Assembly (NCBI GenBank): GCA_933228675.1
Contig: OW121740.1
Location: 157,440,691-157,504,690 of the forward strand
DNA length: 64,000 nt
DNA from: Stomorhina lunata
Taxonomy: Eukaryota; Arthropoda; Insecta; Diptera; Rhiniidae
Direction: 5' to 3'
Position 1 is the stretch's first letter, and each line of letters begins with the position of its first letter. Both the position numbers and the translations under genes were made by a program. Positions 13,056 to 23,448 of this stretch are shown here, piece by piece. The notes beneath the pieces are model-generated. The model was not told the DNA's origin and did not search any database. It saw nothing but the letters and a program-made list of their open reading frames with translations.

Positions 13056-13319
13056 ATCATAACAAGTAAGAAAGAGCTATAGTCGGTCATGCCTGATCAT
13101 CTAATGCCCTTGACAACTAAGATCAAAGTCTGTTACTTTTTGTGTATAAAGACAAATATTTGCTTAATTTTGTCATCATACAAACATTTTCTCAAGGCTA
13201 TATATTTAAGCTATTTCCGTCATTTGAACTTATTTATTGGAAGCTGTGTTCTAATATGGACCGATTTCAACGAAATTTGATACAGTGATTTTTGTTTACA
13301 CAAGCAGTATTTGTTTTAA
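13056..13319 (-). mobile_element. Dispersed element F2, inverted 3' fragment
   Basis: It begins with AACAAGTAAGAAAG and CTATAGTCGGTC, the reverse complement of the end of the complete F2 copy (30668-30706). It continues through the same segments (CAAATATTTGC..., GGACCGATTTCAACGAAAT). Truncated, and abutting F3. Confidence 0.6.
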
Positions 13320-14090
13320 AGTACCTGGTTGACCGAGCCTTGCTCGGAGCTTTATAATAAGCATTTTGTGCAAATATTCAGTAAATTTAGAATTATTTTA
13401 TTTATTTTTTCCGATTAACACATAGTTTCCATAGTTTACAGATTAACTCATTTTGAAAAATTTTGGAAATTGGTCATACCAACAGAAACCTCCGTCGACT
13501 CATGCGCAATAACTTTGCTAAATATTATAGCCTGATCAAATACACAGTTTACGATTTATTTCATTTTGAGTAATTTTCAGTGGCGCCACCTGAAGTTGTT
13601 CATACCACCAAAGAAACCTTCGTCTGCTTATGCGTAACAACTTTGCTAAATATTAAAGCCTGATCAAATGAACAGTTTACGATTTAATTCATTTTGAGTA
13701 ATTTTCAGTGGCGCCACCTGTTTGACTTTGGTCATTCCCATTAATAAACCTTCGTCGGCTTATCCGCAACAACTTTGCTAAAGATTATGGCATGATTAAA
13801 TGTACAGCTTACAATTAAATTGACTTTGAGTAATTTTCAGTAGCGCCACCTGTCGAAATTTCTTCATACCAACTAAGAAACCTTCGTGGGCTCATGTGCA
13901 ACAACTTTGCTAAAGATTGTAGCATGATCAAATGTACAGTTTACGATTTAATTAATTTTTAGTAATTTTCAGTGGCGCCACCTAACGGAAATTAGTCTTA
14001 CCAACTTAAAAACCTTCACCGGCCTATCCGCAACATCTTCGCTAAAGAGCATAATATGATCAAATTCACAGTTAATTATTCTATAAAGAA
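13320..14090. repeat. Dispersed element F3 with five ~130-bp internal tandem repeats
   Basis: It begins with GTACCTGGTTGACCGAGCC and a perfect 5-bp-stem hairpin (CCGAGCCTTGCTCGG). It then contains about five tandem copies of a ~130-bp unit. The landmark AACTTTGCTAAA (or its variant) is at 13511, 13639, 13771, 13903 and about 14034, so spacing is 128-132 bases. Each unit carries TTTTCAGTGGCGCCACCT and AAACCTTCGTC. A second copy of the start, with only one partial repeat, lies at 16165-16430. Non-coding. Class unknown. Confidence 0.7.
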
Positions 14091-15479
14091 CATACATACA
14101 AACATTAATTTGTTTAAAAGTTATAACATTACTCATTTTTCCCCTTTTTATCCACTACATTCAAAAAGTTCCATATGCTTACTTCTTTGGTAACAATTGA
14201 ATTCGGTACATTTTATTAAAACGCAGTTAACATAATTCCTATTCATATTACTTTTGAGATGTTAAGTTATGATTTTATCCCTTTTTTACCCATTTTGGCC
14301 CCAAAATCAAAAAATACCAAGTACATGTTCAATATTTCTTTCATATCTATTGACTGCTGTACAAAGTTCCTTTCTATATTCTTTGGTTTAAAATATAAGA
14401 GTGGGTTAAAAAAGTACCAAAAAAAACTATTTTCACCCTTTTTTACCCCCTATCGGACATAGTTTAAAAAAAGTACCAAACACCTGTCCGCTTATTTTCA
14501 TAGCTATTTAAAACGTAAGATTATTGTTTTTTTTTTTGTCATATATTCGTCTATATCTCCAAAACTACTGAGAAGAGTAAATATTATGTTAGGGCTGCGT
14601 GAAGTTAAATTGTAGCTAAATTTTGATTTTTTTCTTTTCACAGAGTAGTTTAAAATATTCTTCAGTGTTACTCAAAATCATATATTTTTTTTAAATAATG
14701 TGTATCTCGAAAACTATAAATTGAATATTAGTTTTAAGGTATTAAAGGTTTTTTTAGGAAATCAATTGTAGCTCCCGCTTTTTGGCTCCGTCCTGCTTAA
14801 ACCACATATCAAATAGATTATTGCCAAGTAATTGAGGTGCGAACAAACTTAGAATCATGTTCCCATACCATTTCCCATTGACAGTAAAACAGTGTTTTCT
14901 TTATGTCATATTTGATACCTGTAAATAAGTGCACATTTTTTTAAGCGCACACTGAAAAAGCCGTTAAATTTCAAAATAATTACGAATTGCCAATAAGGAT
15001 TTAGGCAAAAAGCTTGAAGGAACCTCATGAAAAAAGCTTTTAAGAGAATTTAAGCTCTTTGTCTTTTATAATAAAAGAGCTTAAATAATAAAAGAGTAGA
15101 GGCAAGTAATAAGAGAGCAAAACAAACAGACGCAATCGTAAGTGTTGCCATGAAGAATATTTTTGTTTGATTATTTGATTCGTAATTATAAATTTTTGGA
15201 AAATTTATTGGAAATTAAAAATTTCTGCACGACCTGATTTTAAACATTCTAAAATTTGAAATGACGGTATCAGGTGGGTTATCTATCGGTTTAAATTTAA
15301 AGTAAAGTTTTTTTCGTATCTGCTAGTACTTACGTCAATACATTCTGCCGCAAAATTCGGTATATTTTTCCTCTTAACGCAGTTAATTGATTTACCTTTG
15401 AGCAAAGTTGGGATTTATTGGAAATTAATTCTCAAAACAAAGACAATTGGTCGGAAATTACAAAATTCGATTTTGCAAA
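14091..15479. other. Non-coding stretch with a diverged F4 relic (about 14520-14760)
   Basis: The part at 14520-14760 (CTCCAAAACTACTGAGAAGAG, AATATTATGTTAGGGCTGC, GTATCTCGAAAACTAT) matches the reverse complement of the left arm of F4 at 56215-56450. No gene is supported in the remainder. Confidence 0.5.
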
Positions 15480-15680
15480 AAAAAAATATCTTTCTTTTTG
15501 GGTGCATTAACCGAATATTGAACAGAATTCCAAGCAATTCGGTCTTCAGCGGTTCTCATCCAATTTCTGACTCCAAGTTTTGAAATGTTTTCCTTTACCT
15601 GGTTTTTCCATTGGAGCTTTGATCTTCCCCATCTATGTGAAACACCACCGGGTTCGTATTCAACGCAGATTGTCTCATAG
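15480..15680 (-). pseudogene. Probable LINE C-terminal relic (GRSKLQW...LGVRNW motif)
   Basis: Read on the - strand from about 15660 to 15500, one frame gives RWGRSKLQW, then about 12 residues later LGVRNW, then TAEDRIAW. This spacing (Gly-Arg-x-Lys-Leu-x-Trp ... Leu-Gly-Val-x-Asn-Trp ... Ala-x-Asp-Arg-x-x-Trp) is the tail commonly seen at the C-terminus of insect non-LTR retrotransposon reverse transcriptases. Only this short tail is visible, with no RT motifs upstream, so it is a fragment. The LINE clade is not assigned. Confidence 0.4.
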
Positions 15681-15779
15681 ACTTTACAAAACTTTTTTTC
15701 TCGAACGCTCCAAGTACTGAATTATATAATCAAGTACAATTGAGCGCCATTACATTAACATGAGGATGTCATTGGAGGC

Positions 15780-15947
15780 AAGTACTTACCAATTGCAGAA
15801 AAGTAATGATTTGGGTAAGCAATTGGAAAACAACAAAAAAAACATTTTTGTTGTTGTTTTATTTTTTTTTATGACCCCATGGGGGCTTGAACCCAGACCC
15901 CTACGACTGCTAGGCGGAGACTCTACCACTGAGCTACTTCATATGTT
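15780..15947 (-). mobile_element. tRNA-derived SINE-like segment (tRNA-Ala-like head)
   Basis: The - strand at 15942-15873 reads like a tRNA: A box TAGCTCAGTGGTAGAG (complement of 15921-15936), a loop reading CTAGCAG (anticodon position AGC, as in tRNA-Ala) and B box GGGTTCAAGCC (complement of 15884-15894). The acceptor ends do not pair and only part of the anticodon and T stems pair, so it is not a working tRNA. It is followed on the - strand by an A-rich stretch and AACAACAACAAAAAT-type simple sequence, as in a SINE body. Alternative: an isolated tRNA pseudogene. Confidence 0.45.
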
Positions 15948-16164
15948 TAAAATTAATATATATACAATTTTTATTTTTAGATCCAAAATCATGTGACAAT
16001 AACTTTGTTTTTCCCTGCTTTTTTTTTACTTTATTGTAATTTTTAGAAAAATATTTCTATACGATTTTTTGTAAATGTTTAATGCGTTTAATAAACAATA
16101 AAGACGTGTTTTTAAATATTTTAAAACTTAAACAATTTAAATCTTCATTTTTGTATAAGTTTTT

Positions 16165-16430
16165 AGTACCTGGTTGACCGAGCCTTGCTCGGAGCTTTAT
16201 GATAAGCATTTTGAGGCAAATTTTAAAGTTTTTATATATTTTATTTTATTTACAAAGTACTAATATAAATTTAGAAGAAAGACATTGTACAAATATTCAG
16301 GTAATTTTGAATTATTTTACTTATTTTGTCCGACCAACACATAGTTTGCATAGTTTACAGTTTAACTCATTTCACTTTCGAAATTGGTCATACCAACAGA
16401 AACCTCCAAACATTTTTATTCGAATTTTAT
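16165..16430. repeat. Dispersed element F3, second copy (start only)
   Basis: It repeats the first ~170 bases of the F3 copy at 13320 (GTACCTGGTTGACCGAGCC hairpin, CACATAGTTTGCATAGTTTAC, TTGGTCATACCAACAGAAAC), with an ~85-base insertion after AGCATTTTGAGGCAA. It stops before the 130-bp tandem block. Confidence 0.65.
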
Positions 16431-17089
16431 CCTCTTCATAGTAATTGTTTTTTTTTTTCAAGAAAGGGTTACTAGCCCGTCGTCCGAACCCATTTTTATC
16501 GATCTTATGGGACAACTCTCGGTACATGTTAGCTCACTAAATTAGGGAGTATTAAACTAGTTCCCATAGTTCCACAGTTGAGATGAATGATGACCAAGTT
16601 AAGACCAATTAGAACCGTGTTTGGTATCCAACATCCACTACATAATCAAAATTGACCCATGATGGTAATTTTTCATTACCGTGAGTTAGTTTTCCAAATT
16701 TTTTTTACAGAAGGTAATATTTAAGTTCTTAAAATTCAAAAATCATTTAAAAAGACAATTTTAATAAAAATAATTAAAAAAATTGTTGGTCTTGGTGGGA
16801 TTTGAACCTGGGCCATTCAGTTTAAATTACCATCTTAATTACAAATAAGTACTTCTGTAATAACTTATTAGTTATTCGGCGGGTATGTTGTTGTCATTAC
16901 AAGGTTACCAGTTACCAGAGTACTTGCCATTACCAAAGTTTTGCTGGGTAGCTTTTCAAAAGATTCTCCATGAAAAGATCCAACAATTTTCGAAACACTT
17001 TTTTCCATTTCGGGTAATAAATAACTTATTAAATCTGCGTTTTGTTTGCCTAAGCCAATGTGTGGGAGCTCGCATTGTCATGGTATTAA
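16431..17089. other. Non-coding stretch with a tRNA 3'-half-like B box
   Basis: At 16790-16815 the - strand reads TGGCCCAGGTTCAAATCCCA, a perfect pol III B box with T-arm-like flanks. No A box is visible upstream, so this is a tRNA-derived fragment at most. Nothing else is supported. Confidence 0.35.
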
Positions 17090-17700
17090 TCCATAGCTGA
17101 AAAGGGTATATTGGGTTTGTGCTGATGTTTGTAAAGCATAACAAAATTTGGTTCAAGACCCACCTTTTAGTATACCGATCGACTCAGAATCACCATCTGA
17201 GTTAATTTAACAATGTCCGTCTTTTCCTATTCTAATCCTATACATTTCTTTTGCCGAAATAGGATTACTATTTCGAGTACCTCCCATAGGGATGGCTTCC
17301 CGCAATACAGTTTTTATTCAGCATAAATATTGCTTATGGTAACCGAAGTTAGTGTAATTTTGTAGAAATCGGTTCATATTTGGGCATACCTCAGATACAA
17401 GACACATTCTCAAAAGTCTTTTAAATACCCAGAAAAGCACAAAAACGCTTATAAATCTAAAGATAACAGCATTTTATTACTTAAGCTTTGTACCAGTAAA
17501 TACTTTGTAAATATGAACCGAATCCCATATAAGGTCCTCGGTATGAAATGACATAAATCTACTAAAATCTCGAAATTTGAAATTATCGAGTACATCGATG
17601 GCTAATTATAAAAAAGGTCTTACTTTACAGGAGAAGGGAAAAAGTTAATTCGTAAAATTGTTGTAGTGAAGGGTATCATATAGTCTGGCTTGACCAAGGC
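17090..17700 (+). mobile_element. Dispersed element F2, decayed copy
   Basis: It starts at AAAAGGGTATATTGGGTTTG and follows the F2 order (GTGCTGATG, AGACCCA, CAGAATCACCATCTGAGT, TGTCCGTC, CCTCCCATAGG). It ends with GGGTATCATATAGTCTGGC. It is strongly diverged from the copy at 29932-30706. Confidence 0.5.
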
Positions 17701-18402
17701 GTAAGTCATTAATGCACTTTTCGCTTCATGTGAGACCGTTTTGCAACGATTATGCTCTCAATCGCTCTAATAATGCACAGTAACAATCACTATTATTGTT
17801 TTTTCCTTTTTCGAGATAATTCACGAAGAATGTGCCTTATGCGGCAATGACATCTCAAATGTTGGCCTTTAAATGCTCAATTGTCTCTGGTGTGTCGACA
17901 TAAAACTTGTCTTTAACGATGACCTACAGAATGAGTAAGTAGTTCGTGTTTAACTCATTATTTGGTAATGAAAAGTTTTGCTGGGTATTTTCGATAATAT
18001 GTTTCTTTTCTTTCTAATCTTAGAACATAAAAGGCATCCTCACATAGGAAAATATTTAGGAAAGCATGTATTTAACAAAAAAATGTTTATGAAATATTGA
18101 CTTAATAATACAATTTCTAAAATATCTGACTGAATTGGGTTATTCATTTATGGCAACACTGACAAATTTGCCCATAAAAGAGTGCAAATATTCTTTTGCT
18201 TACTTTAGAGCAAATTAGAAGAACTTCGCCAATTCAGAGAGAAAAAGAGACCTGGGATATTTTTTTTTTTTTTGTTTTCTTTACGGTACTTCAATGAAAA
18301 ACAAACAACGGTACTCCTGAGTATGTGGTTGTTTGTTTTCTTGGCTCGTTTCCATTGACTACAATTTTACAGTTATTTACTCACACAGTTCTAAGCTTCA
18401 AA
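17701..18402. other. Unique DNA upstream of a candidate first exon
   Basis: No gene or repeat is recognised. The right end may be promoter-proximal sequence for the candidate exon that follows. Confidence 0.4.
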
Positions 18403-18437
18403 TCAGTATTGCGGTAAACGGGAAATTGAACAAACGT
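18403..18437 (+). promoter_or_regulatory. Candidate Inr + DPE core promoter
   Basis: An initiator TCAGTA lies at 18403-18408 (A+1 at 18405), and AAACGT occupies +28 to +33 (18432-18437), the exact DPE spacing, matching five of six positions of the AGACGT type. No TATA box lies around -30. Short motifs arise by chance in AT-rich DNA, so the support is the spacing plus the strong donor site at the end of the same segment. Confidence 0.3.
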
Positions 18438-19086
18438 TTATTTCAATTGAAGACGCGAAAAAAAAACTAACAAGTGAAGCGTTATGAAAGAACAACCAGT
18501 AAAAAACCGCAAAATCTGGTCTTAAATTTAAAGCTAGGAAAAAGGAAAACGGAAAAAGTTTATTTTTTAACAAAACAAAAAAAGTTCAACTGAAAAAAAA
18601 ACACAGTGAAGTATTTTAATGGAGGCGAAGAAAGTGTGTGTGTATATTATAAAGAAAATTCTCATAAAAAATTATTTTCATCTAAAAGTGTTGGAAAAAT
18701 AAATTCGTAATGTAACAAATTCAATGAAATGAAATTGAAAATAATAAAAAATGTAAGGAAAAACCAGGAAAAATCATATAATACAAAATGTGAGTTCAAG
18801 TGTTGGGAAGCTGGGTATATGCATTGAATTGAAATTTATTTGATTTATTTCTACAATTTAAATTGTTTTAATTGAATTAAATTAAAATTAAATAATCTCG
18901 TACAAGATTAAATATTTAGATTATGAGTAAAACTGTGAAAGATTAGAACGAAAAAAAGTTCGTATAAGCTAATTTGTTGATAAAGTGTAAATTGTTTTAA
19001 AACAATTTTTGCAAAATGAATTAAGAAGAATAATTAAATAGCAACAGCAACAACAAAAAAATACAACAAAAGTGAAACCAAAACAC
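18405..19086 (+). other. Candidate non-coding 5' exon
   Basis: A-rich, CAA-rich sequence resembling an insect 5' UTR (AGCAACAGCAACAAC near 19041) ends at 19086 in a strong donor, CAC/GTGAGT at 19087. It has no long frame and several ATGs. It could be the first exon of PKD (start exon at 46265-46953) or of another transcript. The link is inference, since 27 kb of repeats lie between. Confidence 0.3.
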
Positions 19087-19390
19087 GTGAGTTATGATAA
19101 TGATTTTAAATTGTGTTTTAATAATGAATTGACTTTCCAAACTCATGAAAGAGAAGATTTTATAATAAAATTTTAAATGAATATTATATTAGATTTATGT
19201 AAGGCTACACATAGATAACACAGTTTTTAGTACTTTTTTAATGGCAAAAACAGTAAAAAACTGTTTTTATAACCAAATTTAATGAAATCATAAATATTTA
19301 CTTAAAAAAAAAAAAATAAATAGGAAAATTTTGCTTCACAAAACCATTCCAAAATAAAAATTTTTTGTGTCCGTTCTTTGGCTCTGCTCC

Positions 19391-22300
19391 AGTTCTATTG
19401 TAGTTCTGTTCTAGTTCTGTTCTAGTTCTGTTCTAGTTCTGTTCTAGTTCTGTTCTAGTTCTGTTCTAGTTCTGTTCTAGTTCTGTTCTAGTTCTGTTCT
19501 AGTTCTGTTCTAGTTCTGTTCTAGTTCTGTTCTAGTTCTGTTCTAGTTCTGTTCTAGTTCTGTTCTAGTTCTGTTCTAGTTCTGTTCTAGTTCTGTTCTA
19601 GTTCTGTTCTAGTTCTGTTCTAGTTCTGTTCTAGTTCTGTTCTAGTTCTGTTCTAGTTCTGTTCTAGTTCTGTTCTAGTTCTGTTCTAGTTCTGTTCTAG
19701 TTCTGTTCTAGTTCTGTTCTAGTTCTGTTCTAGTTCTGTTCTAGTTCTGTTCTAGTTCTGTTCTAGTTCTGTTCTAGTTCTGTTCTAGTTCTGTTCTAGT
19801 TCTGTTCTAGTTCTGTTCTAGTTCTGTTCTAGTTCTGTTCTAGTTCTGTTCTAGTTCTGTTCTAGTTCTGTTCTAGTTCTGTTCTAGTTCTGTTCTAGTT
19901 CTGTTCTAGTTCTGTTCTAGTTCTGTTCTGTTCTAGTTCTGTTCTAGTTCTGTTCTAGTTCTGTTCTAGTTCTGTTCTAGTTCTGTTCTAGTTCTGTTCT
20001 AGTTCTGTTCTAGTTCTGTTCTAGTTCTGTTCTAGTTCTGTTCTAGTTCTGTTCTAGTTCTGTTCTAGTTCTGTTCTAGTTCTGTTCTAGTTCTGTTCTA
20101 GTTCTGTTCTAGTTCTGTTCTAGTTCTGTTCTAGTTCTGTTCTAGTTCTGTTCTAGTTCTGTTCTAGTTCTGTTCTAGTTCTGTTCTAGTTCTGTTCTAG
20201 TTCTGTTCTAGTTCTGTTCTAGTTCTGTTCTAGTTCTGTTCTAGTTCTGTTCTAGTTCTGTTCTAGTTCTGTTCTAGTTCTGTTCTAGTTCTGTTCTAGT
20301 TCTGTTCTAGTTCTGTTCTAGTTCTGTTCTAGTTCTGTTCTAGTTCTGTTCTAGTTCTGTTCTAGTTCTGTTCTAGTTCTGTTCTAGTTCTGTTCTAGTT
20401 CTGTTCTAGTTCTGTTCTAGTTCTGTTCTAGTTCTGTTCTAGTTCTGTTCTAGTTCTGTTCTAGTTCTGTTCTAGTTCTGTTCTAGTTCTGTTCTAGTTC
20501 TGTTCTAGTTCTGTTCTAGTTCTGTTCTAGTTCTGTTCTAGTTCTGTTCTAGTTCTGTTCTAGTTCTGTTCTAGTTCTGTTCTAGTTCTGTTCTAGTTCT
20601 GTTCTAGTTCTGTTCTAGTTCTGTTCTAGTTCTGTTCTAGTTCTGTTCTAGTTCTGTTCTAGTTCTGTTCTAGTTCTGTTCTAGTTCTGTTCTAGTTCTG
20701 TTCTAGTTCTGTTCTAGTTCTGTTCTAGTTCTGTTCTAGTTCTGTTCTAGTTCTGTTCTAGTTCTGTTCTAGTTCTGTTCTAGTTCTGTTCTAGTTCTGT
20801 TCTAGTTCTGTTCTAGTTCTGTTCTAGTTCTGTTCTAGTTCTGTTCTAGTTCTGTTCTAGTTCTGTTCTAGTTCTGTTCTAGTTCTGTTCTAGTTCTGTT
20901 CTAGTTCTGTTCTAGTTCTGTTCTAGTTCTGTTCTAGTTCTGTTCTAGTTCTGTTCTAGTTCTGTTCTAGTTCTGTTCTAGTTCTGTTCTAGTTCTGTTC
21001 TAGTTCTGTTCTAGTTCTGTTCTAGTTCTGTTCTAGTTCTGTTCTAGTTCTGTTCTAGTTCTGTTCTAGTTCTGTTCTAGTTCTGTTCTAGTTCTGTTCT
21101 AGTTCTGTTCTAGTTCTGTTCTAGTTCTGTTCTAGTTCTGTTCTAGTTCTGTTCTAGTTCTGTTCTAGTTCTGTTCTAGTTCTGTTCTAGTTCTGTTCTA
21201 GTTCTGTTCTAGTTCTGTTCTAGTTCTGTTCTAGTTCTGTTCTAGTTCTGTTCTAGTTCTGTTCTAGTTCTGTTCTAGTTCTGTTCTAGTTCTGTTCTAG
21301 TTCTGTTCTAGTTCTGTTCTAGTTCTGTTCTAGTTCTGTTCTAGTTCTGTTCTAGTTCTGTTCTAGTTCTGTTCTAGTTCTGTTCTAGTTCTGTTCTAGT
21401 TCTGTTCTAGTTCTGTTCTAGTTCTGTTCTAGTTCTGTTCTAGTTCTGTTCTAGTTCTGTTCTAGTTCTGTTCTAGTTCTGTTCTAGTTCTGTTCTAGTT
21501 CTGTTCTAGTTCTGTTCTAGTTCTGTTCTAGTTCTGTTCTAGTTCTGTTCTAGTTCTGTTCTAGTTCTGTTCTAGTTCTGTTCTAGTTCTGTTCTAGTTC
21601 TGTTCTAGTTCTGTTCTAGTTCTGTTCTAGTTCTGTTCTAGTTCTGTTCTAGTTCTGTTCTAGTTCTGTTCTAGTTCTGTTATAGATCTGTTCTAGTTCT
21701 GTTCTAGTTCTGTTCTAGTTCTGTTCTAGTTCTGTTCTAGTTCTGTTCTAGTTCTGTTCTAGTTCTGTTCTAGTTCTGTTCTAGTTCTGTTCTAGTTCTG
21801 TTCTAGTTCTGTTCTAGTTCTGTTCTAGTTCTGTTCTAGTTCTGTTCTAGTTCTGTTCTAGTTCTGTTCTAGTTCTGTTCTAGTTCTGTTCTAGTTCTGT
21901 TCTAGTTCTGTTCTAGTTCTGTTCTAGTTCTGTTCTAGTTCTGTTCTAGTTCTGTTCTAGTTCTGTTCTAGTTCTGTTCTAGTTCTGTTCTAGTTCTGTT
22001 CTAGTTCTGTTCTAGTTCTGTTCTAGTTCTGTTCTAGTTCTGTTCTAGTTCTGTTCTAGTTCTGTTCTAGTTCTGTTCTAGTTCTGTTCTAGTTCTGTTC
22101 TAGTTCTGTTCTAGTTCTGTTCTAGTTCTGTTCTAGTTCTGTTCTAGTTCTGTTCTAGTTCTGTTCTAGTTCTGTTCTGTTCTAGTTCTGTTCTAGTTCT
22201 GTTCTAGTTCTGTTCTAGTTCTGTTCTAGTTCTGTTCTAGTTCTGTTCTAGTTCTGTTCTAGTTCTGTTCTAGTTCTGTTCTAGTTCTGTTCTAGTTCTG

Positions 22301-22450
22301 TTCTAGTTCTGTTCTAGTTCTGTTCTAGTTCTGTTCTAGTTCTGTTCTAGTTCTGTTCTAGTTCTGTTCTAGTTCTGTTCTAGTTCTGTTCTAGTTCTGT
22401 TCTAGTTCTGTTCTAGTTCTGTTCTAGTTCTGTTCTAGTTCTGTTCTAGT
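19391..22450 (+). repeat. 11-bp minisatellite array A1 (TTCTGTTCTAG)n
   Basis: About 278 almost identical copies of TTCTGTTCTAG in one orientation. Rare variants are a shortened TTCTGTTCTG step near 19921 and 22171 and a TATAGATC copy near 21680. High uniformity implies recent expansion or active homogenisation. The 11-bp length is not a multiple of three, so no long open frame forms. The partner array in reverse complement starts 1.0 kb downstream. Confidence 0.97.
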
Positions 22451-23448
22451 TTTTTTTTTAATTAGGCTTAATATATTTTAGAAAAAGTAAATTTGTGAAC
22501 CTCTTAGGATAAATAAAATCGGCAGCATGTGTAAAAATACCTCATACACTTATTAAATTTCCTTTTCCCACTATTTTTTAAATATACATACTTACATATA
22601 CGTAGGTACATATGAAATGTTGGCAATCAAAATTTCTTCCGTATCCTTATCGAGTATATTTTTTTTACAGTTCAGTTCACTCTAATAGTTATAGTTGGGG
22701 GAGTAAATCCATGTTAAACAGTGAATTTAGCTCTCCCTCCTAATATGTGTTAAATAAGTATGTAAATGCGGTAAACTCTTTTAAGGTTGTTAGGAATGTG
22801 ATTATTGAACCCAGCAGTTCAAAATTGTAGATCACCTCGAATACCAGGTAAATGACAAGCTATTTTATTTTTTAGCTTTATCGAAGACAAAAAACAGGAC
22901 TTATGTGACAATGTTTTAATTCCTTGTGATATAACTAGTATTCGAAGCAGTCATTCAAATGGAACCTGATGGGTTATAAGAAATATGTGTGAGACAATTT
23001 GTGAGTGTATGATGATGTACTTACGTGTACATGAATGAATACACTTGAAATGCTTTTTAAAACGAATACAATGAAATAAATTTACTAAATTTTATATGAC
23101 TACGGGTAAATTGTTGCTATATTTTGCTTTTGTTGTTATTATTTTTATAGTGTTTATTTATTTTTATTTTTATGCTTTTGTTATAACAATTTAATAGATT
23201 ATAAGAAGTGCTTTTGCTATATTTTTATTTTTGCAGCCATTATTTGTATATTTTTGTTGGCTATTTGCTCTTATTTTTGCGATTTTTTGTTTTGTTAATA
23301 AATACAATTTGTTGTGTAAATTAAAATAAAAAAAATATTTAATAACAATTAAATATGTTTACAAACAAGAAGAAGCGCAAAAGATTTTGTTGCATCAGAT
23401 TTAGAATCATAGATAACTTTGGCAGAGATTTTTACACAAGAGACAGTG
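22451..23448. other. Spacer between inverted arrays A1 and A2
   Basis: About 1.0 kb of AT-rich, non-repetitive sequence starting with a short poly-T run. No coding frame, transposase motif or RNA gene is seen. It shows no obvious similarity to the spacers of the other two inverted pairs (35328-36487 and 48967-49760). Confidence 0.7.

Noticed and set aside
12792..13280. Short + strand frames of 85 and 63 residues
   Set aside because: They lie in dispersed repeats F4 and F2, whose other copies do not keep the frame.
15873..15942. Functional tRNA-Ala gene on the - strand
   Set aside because: A and B boxes are good, but the acceptor arms do not pair and the anticodon and T stems are only partly paired, so it was called a tRNA-derived repeat.
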